From Actinomadura rifamycini DSM 43936 (GTDB taxonomy: Bacteria > Actinomycetota > Actinomycetes > Streptosporangiales > Streptosporangiaceae), in NCBI RefSeq assembly GCF_000425065.1, contig NZ_AULB01000021.1:1-64000 (forward strand): a stretch of 64,000 nucleotides of DNA, given 5' to 3'. Under the pieces are notes generated by a model. It was not told the DNA's origin. It saw only the letters and a program-made list of their open reading frames with translations, and made no database searches. This document shows positions 1 to 8,680 of this stretch, piece by piece. Made by a program: the position numbers and the translations under genes. How positions within the stretch are numbered: position 1 is the first letter of the stretch; each line of letters starts with the position of its first letter.

Positions 1-1
1 C

Positions 2-652
2 TACCACGCGTACTGCGACACCACCGCGAACATCGACGACACCGCCCTCGACCGCAACGCCGACGCCATCGCCCACGCCGTCTGGACCCTCGCCGGCACC
101 GGCGGCCCGCCCGACGGCGAGATCGTCCACGCCGACGACCTCGAAACCGACCAGGGCTGGACCGTCGACCCGGACGGCACCGACACCGCCACGTCCGGCG
201 CGTTCGAGCGCGGCACCCCGCAACCCACCTCCTGGTCCGGCGTGAACCTCCAGCTCGGCGCCGCCGGCGGGTCGAACGCCCTCGTCACCGGCGCCGCCGC
301 CGGACCCGACACGGGCGCGAACGACCTCGACGGCGGCACCACGACCGTCCGGTCCGGCCCGATCGCGCTCCCCGCGGGCACCCGCACCCTCGCGCTCACC
401 TGGTACCTCGCGCACCTGAACAACGCCTCGTCCGACGACCGCCTGCGCGTCGCCGTCGTCGGCCCGAACGGATCCACGACCGTCCTCGACCGGCGCGCGG
501 CGGCCGCGAACGCCCCCGGCGCCTGGACCCCGCACACCGCCGACGTGTCCGCGCACGCCGGCACGACCGTCCGCGTCGTCGTCACCGCCGCCGACGCCGG
601 CGCCGCCAGCCTCGTCGAGGCGGGCGTCGACGACCTCGCCTTCACCAAGTAG
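2..652 (+). CDS. Secreted M28-family metallopeptidase, C-terminal part (5' end outside window)
   Basis: The visible 216 residues open with YHAYCDTTANIDDTALDRNADAIAHA, written here only as its landmarks: Y-H-x2-C-D-T followed by a conserved ALDRxxDAIAHAVWTLAG helix. This is the C-terminal end of the catalytic domain of M28 zinc aminopeptidases of the Streptomyces griseus aminopeptidase type, where the His supplies a zinc ligand. After a short Gly/Pro linker (about residue 35) comes a roughly 170-residue beta-rich domain ending at the stop, rich in Thr, Gly and Asp, like the jelly-roll or P-domain modules appended to secreted actinomycete peptidases. The signal peptide, pro-region and most of the active site lie upstream of the window. 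Frame begins at base 2. The family call rests on the YHxxCDT block and the domain order; substrate is unknown. Confidence 0.8.
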   Translation, partial: YHAYCDTTANIDDTALDRNADAIAHAVWTLAGTGGPPDGEIVHADDLETDQGWTVDPDGTDTATSGAFERGTPQPTSWSGVNLQLGAAGGSNALVTGAAAGPDTGANDLDGGTTTVRSGPIALPAGTRTLALTWYLAHLNNASSDDRLRVAVVGPNGSTTVLDRRAAAANAPGAWTPHTADVSAHAGTTVRVVVTAADAGAASLVEAGVDDLAFTK

Positions 653-749
653 CCGCAGGTCGGCCCACGGTTTCAGTAGTTTCAGAAGCTTGTTTCACAA
701 GGATTGAAAATCCAACACCGACTGGACTCGTTGACACCGGGCACGTCCC

Positions 750-1132
750 CGCGATGTCCTTTTTGGGACGCCCTTCCCGGTCCCGGCGCACATCGCGAGG
801 ACCCGGGTCGGGTCCGACCGCACGTTCCCCCCGCTCCGAACGTGCGCGGAGCGCGGCCGACCCCCGCCCGGCCGCGCGGCGAGCCCCCTGTGTGCAGGGC
901 TCGCCTCAGGAAGGCCGTACGGGACGACTCTCGGCCCGTCCCGTACGGCCTCTTGCTTATTTGCAAGGCCCTCGGCGTCAGGCCGCGAGGCGGCCTTCCT
1001 TCAACGGGCCTTGCGTGCGATTGCTGCATCGCTCCGACTCGCCCCAGGGGGCTCGCTGCGCGATCAAGTTCTCGCTTCGCTCGAACTTGGCTTCGCTCGC
1101 AATCGCAGCGGTACCGGCCCGCTCTGGCGGGC
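750..1132 (+). ncRNA. Candidate structured RNA or complex hairpin region in a gene-free stretch
   Basis: Bases 653-1159 hold no convincing gene but carry a dense run of perfect inverted repeats: 750-757/790-797 enclosing 765-769/780-784; 799-804/810-815; 819-827/838-846; 878-886/897-905; 912-926/937-951 (15 bp); 963-971/1006-1014 enclosing 981-986/990-995; 1016-1024/1099-1107 enclosing 1065-1071/1083-1089; and 1117-1122/1127-1132. The stems mostly abut without overlapping, as in a folded RNA. A TTGACA box lies at 731-736 but I see no good -10. The strand is uncertain because stems read both ways; the plus strand is favoured because the 15-bp stem is followed by a T-rich run there. No match to tmRNA, RNase P or SRP RNA landmarks was seen. 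Confidence 0.4.
912..951 (+). terminator. 15-bp perfect hairpin, likely intrinsic terminator
   Basis: AGGCCGTACGGGACG (912-926) and its exact complement (937-951) flank a 10-base loop and are followed on the plus strand by CTTGCTTATTTG, unusually T-rich for this genome. It could end transcription from the M28 peptidase gene 260 bases upstream, or attenuate read-through toward the DUF2277 gene. Confidence 0.55.
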
Positions 1133-1159
1133 TTTGGTGGGGGGTGATGCAATGGAGGT

Positions 1160-1378
1160 ATGTGCCGCAGCATTAAGACGCTTCGCCCGCCGTTTACCGA
1201 GGACGCCACCGACGAGGATGTGCGGGCGGCCGCGCTCCAGTACGTGCGGAAGATCTCCGGGTTCCGTGCTCCGGCCGCGCACAACGCCGAGGCGTTCGAC
1301 CGGGCCGTCGAGGAGATCGCCGCCAGCACGGCCCGCCTCCTGGAGACGCTGGAGGTCCGGGGCGCGCGCAGCGCCTGA
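1160..1378 (+). CDS. DUF2277 family small protein
   Basis: This 72-residue protein starts MCRSIKTLRPP and contains A-A-L-Q-Y-V-R-K-I-S-G-F, both hallmarks of the short DUF2277 family found across Actinomycetota and other phyla. Family length (about 70-90 residues) fits. No function is established for the family. The start is fixed because an in-frame stop (1145-1147) lies just upstream and the family begins MCR(N/S)IKTL. GGAGG sits at 1154-1158, leaving only one base before the ATG, which is unusually close. It is convergent with asd, with a hairpin between them. Confidence 0.85.
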   Translation: MCRSIKTLRPPFTEDATDEDVRAAALQYVRKISGFRAPAAHNAEAFDRAVEEIAASTARLLETLEVRGARSA

Positions 1379-1388
1379 CGGAACGCCG

Positions 1389-1419
1389 ACGGCCCGCGCA
1401 CACATGGTGCACGGGCCGT
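1389..1419. terminator. Bidirectional terminator hairpin between DUF2277 and asd
   Basis: ACGGCCCG (1389-1396) pairs with CGGGCCGT (1412-1419), and GCAC (1398-1401) with GTGC (1407-1410), with one mismatch and a five-base loop. It sits in the 54-base gap between two convergent genes and can serve both. Confidence 0.6.
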
Positions 1420-1432
1420 GTCGACCTGCGCG

Positions 1433-2458
1433 TCAGCTCTTCTCGGCGGCGATGAGTTCGGCGATCTGGACTGTGTTGAGGGCGGCGCCCTTGCGGAGGT
1501 TGTCGCCCGAGCAGAACAGCGACAGCCCGTTCTCCACCGTCTCGTCGCGGCGGATGCGGCCCACGAAGGTCGGGTCCTTGCCGGCGGCCTGGAGGGGGGT
1601 GGGGACGTCGCTCAGCTCGACGCCCGGGGCGGCGGCGAGCAGCTCGGCGGCGCGCTCCGGCGTGATCGGGCGCGCGAAGCGGGCGTTGACCTGCAGGGAG
1701 TGGCCGGTGAAGACCGGCACCCGGACGCAGGTGCCCGAGACCTTGAGGTCCGGGATCTCGAGGATCTTGCGGCTCTCGTTGCGGAGCTTCTGCTCCTCGT
1801 CGGTCTCGTTCAGCCCGTCGTCCACGATCGACCCGGCCATCGCCAGGACGTTGAACGCGATCGGGCGGACGTACACGTCCGGCTCGGGGAACTGCACCGC
1901 GGAGCCGTCGTGGGTGAGCTTGTCGGCGTTCTCGACGACCTTGCGGCTCTGCTCGTGCAGTTCCGACACGCCCGCGAGGCCGCTGCCCGACACCGCCTGG
2001 TACGTCGAGACGACCAGGGCTTCCAGGCCCGCCTCGGCGTGCAGGGGGCGCAGCACCGGCATCGCGGCCATCGTGGTGCAGTTCGGGTTGGCGATGATGC
2101 CCTTCGGCCGGTTCGCGGCGGCGTGCGGGTTCACCTCGGACACCACCAGGGGGACGTCCGGGTCGAGCCGCCAGGCGGACGAGTTGTCGACGACGACGGC
2201 CCCGGCGGCGGCGACCTTCGGCGCGAGTTCCTTCGAGGAGCCCTTGCCCGCGGAGAACAGGACGATGTCGAGGCCCGCGTAGTCCGCGGCGGCGGCGTCC
2301 TCGACCGTGACCTCGCCGTCCCCCCACGGCAGCTTGCGTCCCGCGGACCGCGCGGACGCGAACAGGCGCAGCTCGTCGACCGGGAAGGCGCGTTCCGCGA
2401 GGATCTCCCGCATCACGCTCCCGACCTGGCCGGTGGCCCCGACGATCCCGATTCTCAT
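1433..2458 (-). CDS. asd: Aspartate-semialdehyde dehydrogenase
   Basis: The enzyme reduces aspartyl-4-phosphate to aspartate-4-semialdehyde with NADPH, the branch point toward lysine/diaminopimelate, threonine and methionine. The 341-residue protein has the N-terminal nucleotide-binding loop GATGQVG (7-13), the catalytic cysteine in NPNCTT (Cys127) and the active-site histidine in FTGHS (His253), all at family positions; length is normal. The start at 2458 (MRIGIVGATG) is chosen because the Rossmann strand must begin there; the open frame runs further upstream but is not family-like. Aspartokinase (lysC/ask), often adjacent, is absent from this window. It lies 79 bases downstream of the coiled-coil gene of the large minus-strand operon and may be cotranscribed or have its own promoter in that gap. 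Confidence 0.96.
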   Translation of the reverse strand: MRIGIVGATGQVGSVMREILAERAFPVDELRLFASARSAGRKLPWGDGEVTVEDAAAADYAGLDIVLFSAGKGSSKELAPKVAAAGAVVVDNSSAWRLDPDVPLVVSEVNPHAAANRPKGIIANPNCTTMAAMPVLRPLHAEAGLEALVVSTYQAVSGSGLAGVSELHEQSRKVVENADKLTHDGSAVQFPEPDVYVRPIAFNVLAMAGSIVDDGLNETDEEQKLRNESRKILEIPDLKVSGTCVRVPVFTGHSLQVNARFARPITPERAAELLAAAPGVELSDVPTPLQAAGKDPTFVGRIRRDETVENGLSLFCSGDNLRKGAALNTVQIAELIAAEKS

Positions 2459-2537
2459 GCGACTCCCTACGATCGCTTGACCTGCGTCTCTGCCGTTCAC
2501 CCTACGCAACGCCGCAAAGCGGCGGTCAAGCCGGGCG

Positions 2538-3509
2538 TCAGCCCGTCCAGCCGAGGACGGCCCGGGCGCCCTCCTGGGCGCGGGCGTGCTCGTCGAGCGC
2601 GCGGCCGAGGGCGGCGTCGATCGCGTCGAGCCGGTCCTCGAGATCGGCGAGGTCGCGGTCGGCACGGTCGAGCCCCGATTCCTTGATCAGGGAGGGCGGG
2701 CCGCCGGAGGCGGCGGCGAGTCCCGCGGCGAGCGCGCGGTCGGCGCGCAGGTAGGCGCGGAGGGGGCCGCGGACCCGGTCGCGGAGGTCCGAGAGCCGCT
2801 CGAATCCGCGTTCCGCCTCGGCGAGCCGGGCGCGTTCGCGCTCGGTCGTCCCCTCGGCGTCGTCGAGCCGTTCGCGCAGGCCGGCCAGTTCGGCCGTCGT
2901 GTCGGCGGCCTCGCGGAGGGCGTCCCGGACGCGCGGTCGCAGCAGTTCGAGCTGCTCGCGGGTGAGCCGGACGACGCCGTCGGCCGCGTCGCCGACGGCC
3001 CGTTCGGCCGCGGCCGACTCGGCGAGGGCGGCCTGGCGGGTCTCGAGCGCGTCCCGCTGGGCGCGCAGGTCGTCGACCTCGTCGGCGAGGCGGCGGAGGC
3101 GGCGCAGCTCGGCCACCCGGTCGCGGAGCCGCTCGTGCTCGTCGGCGAGGCCGGCGAGTTCGTCCCGCACCTGGCCGAGCTCGGCGAGGACGGCCCGGTC
3201 GGCGGCGAGGTCCGCCCGGGCGGCGGCCAGCGCGGCGTGCCGCTCCCGCAGGTGGTCGCGGACGGGCGCGCCCGGCGCGGCCGCCTGGACCAGGGCGGGG
3301 ACGCCGCGTTCCAGTTCGGTGATCCGGTCGAGCGCGTCGTCGAGTTCGGCCACCGCCCGGAACGCGGACACGTCGTCGTCCGGGGCGGTGCCGAGGGCGC
3401 GGGCCGACCAGTCGGCGGCGAGGCGGAGCGCGGTCAGCGCGGCGACGGGCCCGTCGTCGGCGAGGACGGCGGCGAGGCGGGTCTTGAGGTCGTCCGTGGC
3501 TTGGGTCAT
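2538..3509 (-). CDS. Alanine/arginine-rich coiled-coil protein, last gene of GTPase/AAA operon
   Basis: The product has 323 residues, nearly all predicted as long charged helices (repeated Leu-Arg-Asp-Glu-Ala heptad-like patterns from about residue 65 to 260). There is no signal peptide, no membrane segment and no recognisable catalytic motif. The start ATG (3507-3509) overlaps the stop of the Hsp70-like gene (ATGA), implying translational coupling. I do not recognise a family. By position it is likely an adaptor or scaffold for the ATPases and the GTPase encoded upstream; it could also play a GrpE-like role for the Hsp70-like protein, but no GrpE beta-domain is visible. Confidence 0.75.
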   Translation of the reverse strand: MTQATDDLKTRLAAVLADDGPVAALTALRLAADWSARALGTAPDDDVSAFRAVAELDDALDRITELERGVPALVQAAAPGAPVRDHLRERHAALAAARADLAADRAVLAELGQVRDELAGLADEHERLRDRVAELRRLRRLADEVDDLRAQRDALETRQAALAESAAAERAVGDAADGVVRLTREQLELLRPRVRDALREAADTTAELAGLRERLDDAEGTTERERARLAEAERGFERLSDLRDRVRGPLRAYLRADRALAAGLAAASGGPPSLIKESGLDRADRDLADLEDRLDAIDAALGRALDEHARAQEGARAVLGWTG

Positions 3510-4744
3510 CGGGCGGCTCCGTCGGTCACGGGGGCGGGCGGAATCGGGCAGGGGCGGGGCTCCCCGGCACCGCCCGCCGGATACAGCACGAGGGCGCCCG
3601 GCCCCGCGTGGGACGGGCGCAGCCCCAGCAGGTACTCGCCGGGCGGGACGTCCGGCGGCGGGAGGGCGACGTCGCGGCCGTCCACCCGGACGTGGAACGG
3701 CGCGGTGCCCCGGTCGGGGATCTCCACCCGGACGGGCCGGCCCTCGTGCCGGGCGATGTCGGCGCCCGGGTCGAGCGGCACCTCCCGGACCTCCAGCAGC
3801 CCGCGGCGCAGGCGGTGCAGCGGCAGCGTCACGGCCGGGCGCGCGGGCGGGGCGGCGGTGACCGCGCCCGCCGCGATCAGCAGCGCGCCGCGCACCGCCG
3901 CCGCCGGGCCGAGCCGGGACGGGTCGGGGAGCCCGAACGTGTCCGCGAGCACCCGTCCCGCCAGCGGGAACATGCCGAAGCCGCCCGCGAGCGCGACCCC
4001 GGCGGGCGTCCCGTCCAGCACCCGGCGGACGACGTCGGTGAGCGCCTCGGCGGTGTCGGTGAACGCGCCGACGAGCGTCCCGGCGGTGATCTCCGCGTCG
4101 CCCAGCCGGTAGACGGGCGCCTCCCGGTAGCGGGGGTGCGTCCACGCGCGGGACAGGACGGCCGCCGCGCGGCGCGCCTGCCGGGTGCGGGCCTCGGCGA
4201 ACAGCGCGTCGAAGGCGGGCACGGGGGTCGCGGCGGCGACGGCCTCGGCGAACGCCCGCCCGGCGACCCGGTGCCGGTCGGCGACCGCGACGGCGTCGGC
4301 CCGCACGGTCCCGGGGCCGGCCGCGCAGCGCGCCGCGGCGATCGTCCGGGCGCCGAGGTCGCAGACGAGCAGCGGGCCCTGGACGGACGGCGCGGCGCGG
4401 CCGTCGTGGGAGGCGGCGGCGGCGATGCAGTCCACCTGGTCGAGCCAGGTCACCTGCCCCCAGCCCAGCTCGGCGAGCAGGACGCGGCGCAGCCGCTCGT
4501 GCGCGCGGACGCCCTCGGCCGTCCCGTCCAGCCAGCGGGCGGGCATCGTGACGGCGATGTCGCCGAGCGCGCCGGGCGCCCGCTCGCGTCCGGTGGCGAG
4601 CAGCTTGGACAGGAAGACGGGCAGGTCGGCGGGGTCCGGGGTCGGCTCCACGACGGTCGCGAGGGGGCGCCCGCCGGGGCCGCCGACGGCGAGCGCGGTG
4701 GTGGCCGAGCCGACGTCCAGCGCGACCGTCAGCTCCCCGCTCAT
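3506..4744 (-). CDS. Short Hsp70/actin-fold ATPase
   Basis: This 412-residue protein shows the actin/Hsp70 ATPase signature: phosphate-1 motif LDVGSATTALAV (9-20), phosphate-2 motif CDLGART (128-134) and adenosine motif GVALAGGFGMFP (249-260). The normal DnaK substrate-binding and lid domains are missing. Instead about 90 C-terminal residues form a beta-rich tail that ends Pro-rich. In DnaK the phosphate-1 loop reads DLGTTxS; here the usual Thr pair is shifted (SATTA). It overlaps both neighbours by ATGA. It is probably a nucleotide-dependent switch or specialised chaperone partner for the GAP1-like protein immediately upstream. It is not housekeeping DnaK. Confidence 0.75.
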   Translation of the reverse strand: MSGELTVALDVGSATTALAVGGPGGRPLATVVEPTPDPADLPVFLSKLLATGRERAPGALGDIAVTMPARWLDGTAEGVRAHERLRRVLLAELGWGQVTWLDQVDCIAAAASHDGRAAPSVQGPLLVCDLGARTIAAARCAAGPGTVRADAVAVADRHRVAGRAFAEAVAAATPVPAFDALFAEARTRQARRAAAVLSRAWTHPRYREAPVYRLGDAEITAGTLVGAFTDTAEALTDVVRRVLDGTPAGVALAGGFGMFPLAGRVLADTFGLPDPSRLGPAAAVRGALLIAAGAVTAAPPARPAVTLPLHRLRRGLLEVREVPLDPGADIARHEGRPVRVEIPDRGTAPFHVRVDGRDVALPPPDVPPGEYLLGLRPSHAGPGALVLYPAGGAGEPRPCPIPPAPVTDGAAR

Positions 4745-7497
4745 CCGTCGCCCGACCTGCGCTTGCCGCGTCCGAGGCCGGGCAGTCTCTTCCCGCGCCC
4801 CCGCTTCGCCACGTGGTCGATCCGGTCCTTGGCCTCGTCGAGCCGGACCCGGACGGGTTCGGTGGGCTGCCACGCCTCGTCGCCGAGCGCCGCCGTCTCC
4901 AGCAGCAGCGCCCGGCGCGAGATCTGCGCGCTGAGCGCGTCCGCGAGCGCGTCCCGGAACTCCGCGGCCGCGGCGGGACCCGGGGCGCCGTCGAGGACCG
5001 CCCGGACGAGCTGTTCGACCCGGCTCGCGGCTTGCGCGGCGTCGTAGCGGCCGCCGACCTCGTATTCGACCCGCCGCGCCAGTTCGAGGATCTCGCGCGT
5101 GGTGAGGGGCCGGCCGAGGTCGGCGAGGTGGCGGAGCGCGTCCGGGGCCGAGCCGCCGACGAGCACGCTGGCGAGGTAGGCGGCGGCGACGTCGTCCATC
5201 CCGGAGTCCGCCCTGATCCGCCCGAAGGCGCCCTCGGTGGACGGCGGGGCGGTGCCGTTGCCCTGCCCGTACAGCGGCGCTATGGCCGGGCCGGGGGCGG
5301 GGCCGTGTTCCGCCATCGGGTCGCCCGCGCTCGGAGGCGGCGTGAACTGGACGGCGCCGTGCCCGCGCGGGGCGGCGTGCTCGGCCCCACCGAAGGCGGA
5401 CGGTGCGCCCCCTCGCGCCGCCGGATGGGCGGCCTCGTCCGGCACCAGCAGCGCGCGGAGCGGGCGGTACGCGGGACGGTGCGCGAGCAGTTCGTCCGGC
5501 GGTTCGGTGGCCAGCACCGTGGCCAGCGGATCCCAGTCCCGGTCGACGCCGCCGACCAGGTGCCGGGCGAGGTTGAGCACGTTGTCGGCGCCGGCGGTTC
5601 CGGCACCGGCCCAGGGGCGCATCCGGAGCGCGTGGGTGAGCCCCACCACCAGCTGCTGCTCCATGCCCGGCGTCGGGCGGTGCCGCCACGCCTCAAGGAA
5701 CCCGTCCTCGTAGCCCCGGAAGTCGGCGTGGCCCACCGTGTCGGCCAGGAAGCGCGCGGACGACCCCAGCATGAGGAGCACGGCGTCCGACGCGCCCTGC
5801 GCCCACGGGTCGGGCGGCTCGGCCCGGTTCAGCGTGGCGGCGGCGAACTCGCAGGCCGCGCGGGACGGCTCGCCGTGCCGCCCGAGCCAGTCGACCAGTG
5901 CGGGGAGGACGCACCGGAGCCGCTCCAGCCGCGCCGCCACCCAGACGAGCGCCGCCACCATCGTCCGCTCGGTCTGCGCCATCCCCCCGATGGTCTCGAC
6001 GGTGACCTGCCGACCGTCGAGCACCGTCCGGAACGGGTCCATCAGGTCGCCCCGCACGTTCTCGAGCCAGGCCACCCAGGCCGCGACGCGCCGCTCCCCC
6101 GCGGTCTCCCCGATCAGCAGCGCGGCGGCCACCCCGCGATCCTCGACCACGTTCACGACGAGCGGGGAGAAGATCTCCTCCGGCCGGAACGGGTCCACGG
6201 CGTCCCGGATCAGGTCGGCGACCATCGTGCGCGCGGCCCGGTACTCGGGGCCCTGGAGGTCGGGGTCCGCCCCCCACCGGACGAGTTCCGCGAGGAACTC
6301 CCCGGCGAAGCGACGGCGCCGGGCGACCTCGAGGTACCGCGAGATCCGCCCGTCCGGCTGCTCCCGCCACAGCAGCACGGCCGCCGCCTCCACCAGCGCC
6401 GCCAGCGGGTCGCCGGGGCCGCCCGGCGGGGCCAGGTCGTCCCAGCGCCGCTCGATCAGTTCGAGGTCGTCGGGGTCGGCGGCCCGGACGAGGTGGTCGA
6501 ACACGCGGGGCCGGTCGGCGGGGTGGAGTTCGTGGATGCGCTGCCCCCGCACGAGCCGCCGCACGTCGTGCAGGTTCGCCCGGCCCGCCCGGACGGCCGC
6601 GGCGACCTCGCTCGGCCATTCCACGTCGGCGAGGCTGCGCAGCGCGTGCCCGGGGTCGCTGAACTCGCAGGGCGTCCCGTCCGACGCGAGGTAGGAGACC
6701 AGGCCCGCGAGGTCCGGGAAGCGGTGGTTCAGCAGCTTGTGCAGGTGCCGCAGGTAGTCGGTGGCGGTCGGGGAGAGGCGGACCGGTTCGTCCGGACCGT
6801 GCCAGGACAGTTCGCGGTTGCCGCCGCGCGCGCGCCGGGTGAACAGCAGGCGGATGTTGGGCGCCGGGCCCGTCGCCCAGGTCGCCCCGGTGAACCCGGC
6901 GCGGTACCCGTACGGGAGGAGGGCGGCGACGGCGTCCAGGAACGCGAGCCGGTCCCACAGGGTGGCGTCGCCCGCCTGGACGACGTCGACGTTCCCGTCG
7001 AGCAGCATCGCGGCGGCCCGCATCACCCGCTCGGTGCCGAACCGCTCGATGTCGCGGGCCGGCGCGACCGGGTCGTACTGCGGCAGGGTCAGCTCGACGC
7101 CGCCGGTCGGGCCGCCGTCCATCGGCAGGTCGAGCCGCTGCACCTCCCGGAACAGCGCCGTGTACGAGACGGGCTCGGCCTGCACCTGCCGGTACGGGAC
7201 GCACACGTACTTCGTGAACGCGACCTGGCGGCCGGCGCCGTCGCGGTGCTCGCTCCACGTCTCCACGGAGATGCCGAGGTACCGGTCGGGCTGCTCGCCG
7301 ACCCAGCTCACCGCGACCCACGGCAGCGCCCCTTCGCCCGCCGTGTGCGCGGGCGGGGTGCCGAGGGCGTAGCGGTGCAGGATCTTCCCGTAGGACGCCC
7401 GGTCGTACGGCTCCCGGCTGAAGTTCAGCACCCCGTAGTCGTCGCTGCTGCCGGGGCGCTTGCCGACCAGCGCCCAGCCCGCGGTCACCCGTGCCAT
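4741..7497 (-). CDS. GTPase-associated protein 1 (GAP1)-like large protein
   Basis: The 918-residue product has no membrane segment or signal peptide. The N-terminal 250 residues (GWALVGKRPGSSDDYG, then YGKILHRYALGTPP, LPWVAVSWVG and LPYGYRAGFTGATW) resemble the N-terminal domain of actinobacterial proteins known as GTPase-associated protein 1 (Pfam GAP1-N2/GAP1-M type). A long helical middle follows, and a Pro/Ala-rich linker near residue 715 leads to a conserved C-terminal 150-residue helical region. In other genomes such proteins sit beside double-GTPase-type P-loop proteins, exactly as here: the GTPase ends 91 bases upstream, the widest gap in the operon. It probably acts as the regulator or effector platform of that GTPase; the biochemical role is unknown. 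The family call is from pattern memory, not a search. Confidence 0.7.
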   Translation of the reverse strand: MARVTAGWALVGKRPGSSDDYGVLNFSREPYDRASYGKILHRYALGTPPAHTAGEGALPWVAVSWVGEQPDRYLGISVETWSEHRDGAGRQVAFTKYVCVPYRQVQAEPVSYTALFREVQRLDLPMDGGPTGGVELTLPQYDPVAPARDIERFGTERVMRAAAMLLDGNVDVVQAGDATLWDRLAFLDAVAALLPYGYRAGFTGATWATGPAPNIRLLFTRRARGGNRELSWHGPDEPVRLSPTATDYLRHLHKLLNHRFPDLAGLVSYLASDGTPCEFSDPGHALRSLADVEWPSEVAAAVRAGRANLHDVRRLVRGQRIHELHPADRPRVFDHLVRAADPDDLELIERRWDDLAPPGGPGDPLAALVEAAAVLLWREQPDGRISRYLEVARRRRFAGEFLAELVRWGADPDLQGPEYRAARTMVADLIRDAVDPFRPEEIFSPLVVNVVEDRGVAAALLIGETAGERRVAAWVAWLENVRGDLMDPFRTVLDGRQVTVETIGGMAQTERTMVAALVWVAARLERLRCVLPALVDWLGRHGEPSRAACEFAAATLNRAEPPDPWAQGASDAVLLMLGSSARFLADTVGHADFRGYEDGFLEAWRHRPTPGMEQQLVVGLTHALRMRPWAGAGTAGADNVLNLARHLVGGVDRDWDPLATVLATEPPDELLAHRPAYRPLRALLVPDEAAHPAARGGAPSAFGGAEHAAPRGHGAVQFTPPPSAGDPMAEHGPAPGPAIAPLYGQGNGTAPPSTEGAFGRIRADSGMDDVAAAYLASVLVGGSAPDALRHLADLGRPLTTREILELARRVEYEVGGRYDAAQAASRVEQLVRAVLDGAPGPAAAAEFRDALADALSAQISRRALLLETAALGDEAWQPTEPVRVRLDEAKDRIDHVAKRGRGKRLPGLGRGKRRSGDG

Positions 7498-7588
7498 CGC
7501 TGCCGGCCTCCCGTCTCCCGGTGTCCCGTCCCCGTGCGTCCCGTCCCCGTGCGTCCCGCCGCCGGACGTTCCGGACTCGTCGCCACGG

Positions 7589-8680
7589 TCAGTGCCCGGT
7601 GCCGTTCGCCGCGCCGTCCAGCCGCCGGCCGAGCCACAGCACCGGCTCGACCACGTTGATCGGCCACACCTTGCCGCGGATCTCTATGCCGCCGTCGGCG
7701 TTCTTGGCGACGTTGCTGTAGTCCTTCTCGGTGAACCGGTCCGAGTCGCCGAGGTAGAACCCGACCGCGGACGTGGCGAAGTACCGCACCCGGTCCGGAT
7801 GAAAGTACTTCTGGATGCTGCTCAGCACCAGGTCCGCGTTGCCGACCTCGGAGTCGCGGCACAGCTCGGCGAAGAAGTGCCCGGCGGAGTCCTCCCGGAC
7901 GCGCGGCAGCATCTGCGGCGAGTCGTCGTAGGTGAGGTACCCGCCGACCCGCGCCTTCCGGTACACCTCGGGCGCGTCGAACTTCGTGACGCACACGGCG
8001 AGGTGCTGCGGCAGCCGGTCGTCCACCGAGCCGCGGTCCCGGAACACCTGCCGGGACAGCTTCAGCAGCGTCCGCTGGAAGTAGCTGTAGGAGTCGCCGC
8101 GGCGGCGCTCGCGGGTCGGGTCGAACAGGTAGACGATCCCGTCGCAGCCCGCGAGGTGCTCGATGACGTCGTCCTCCTCGATCTCGGACGGGCGCTCGTC
8201 GGGTTCGTCGAAGCCGAGGTTGTCGCCGCCGCCCGCCATCGCCTCGCCGGGGACGCCCTTGCTGGCGAAGACGGCGCCGGGCGTGTCGACGAGGTCGATG
8301 TTGAACTCCATCGGGACGGCCTTGGTGCGGCGGCCGAACCTCTTGCCCGTCTCGACGGTGGTGGTGCCGCGCAGCGTCCAGCTCAGCGGGTTGGAGAAGC
8401 GGGTCGCGGGCGGGAACTGGCGGTGCTGGGTGAGCATGCTGGTCTGGGTGTCGAGGAAGTCGTTGGACTCCTCGTTGACCCCGAACAGCATCCACTGCTC
8501 GGGGCTGCGCAGCACCGCGACCTGGAGCGCCGCGAGGAACGTCGTCTTGCCGCTCTCCGGCGCGCCCCACAGGCCGATGCGGCGCAGCTCCCGCACCGGC
8601 CGCTCCACCCGGGGCGGGTTCGGGCCGGGGCCGTTGGGCCCACCCTGCGGGGGTGGGGCAAATTGGGAGGATTCGGTCAC
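7589..8680 (-). CDS. P-loop GTPase of the GAP1-associated (double-GTPase) type
   Basis: The 363-residue protein has a disordered Pro/Gly N-terminus and then GTPase motifs: G1/Walker A GAPESGKTT (39-47), G3 DTPG (132-135) and G4 TKFD (232-235). The TKxD form of G4 predicts guanine specificity. The spacing between G3 and G4 is long (about 100 residues), with an acidic insertion around 158-172. No membrane anchor is present. The GTG start (8678-8680) overlaps the stop of the zinc-ribbon gene (GTGA). It belongs to the TRAFAC-like bacterial GTPases that occur with GAP1-type proteins in actinobacterial operons. The bound partners are presumably the proteins encoded on either side. Confidence 0.8.
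   Translation of the reverse strand: MTESSQFAPPPQGGPNGPGPNPPRVERPVRELRRIGLWGAPESGKTTFLAALQVAVLRSPEQWMLFGVNEESNDFLDTQTSMLTQHRQFPPATRFSNPLSWTLRGTTTVETGKRFGRRTKAVPMEFNIDLVDTPGAVFASKGVPGEAMAGGGDNLGFDEPDERPSEIEEDDVIEHLAGCDGIVYLFDPTRERRRGDSYSYFQRTLLKLSRQVFRDRGSVDDRLPQHLAVCVTKFDAPEVYRKARVGGYLTYDDSPQMLPRVREDSAGHFFAELCRDSEVGNADLVLSSIQKYFHPDRVRYFATSAVGFYLGDSDRFTEKDYSNVAKNADGGIEIRGKVWPINVVEPVLWLGRRLDGAANGTGH

Noticed and set aside
682..1401. Minus-strand frames covering the hairpin-rich region
   Set aside because: They cross all inverted repeats and the DUF2277 gene, lack a ribosome site and show no coding-type third-position bias.
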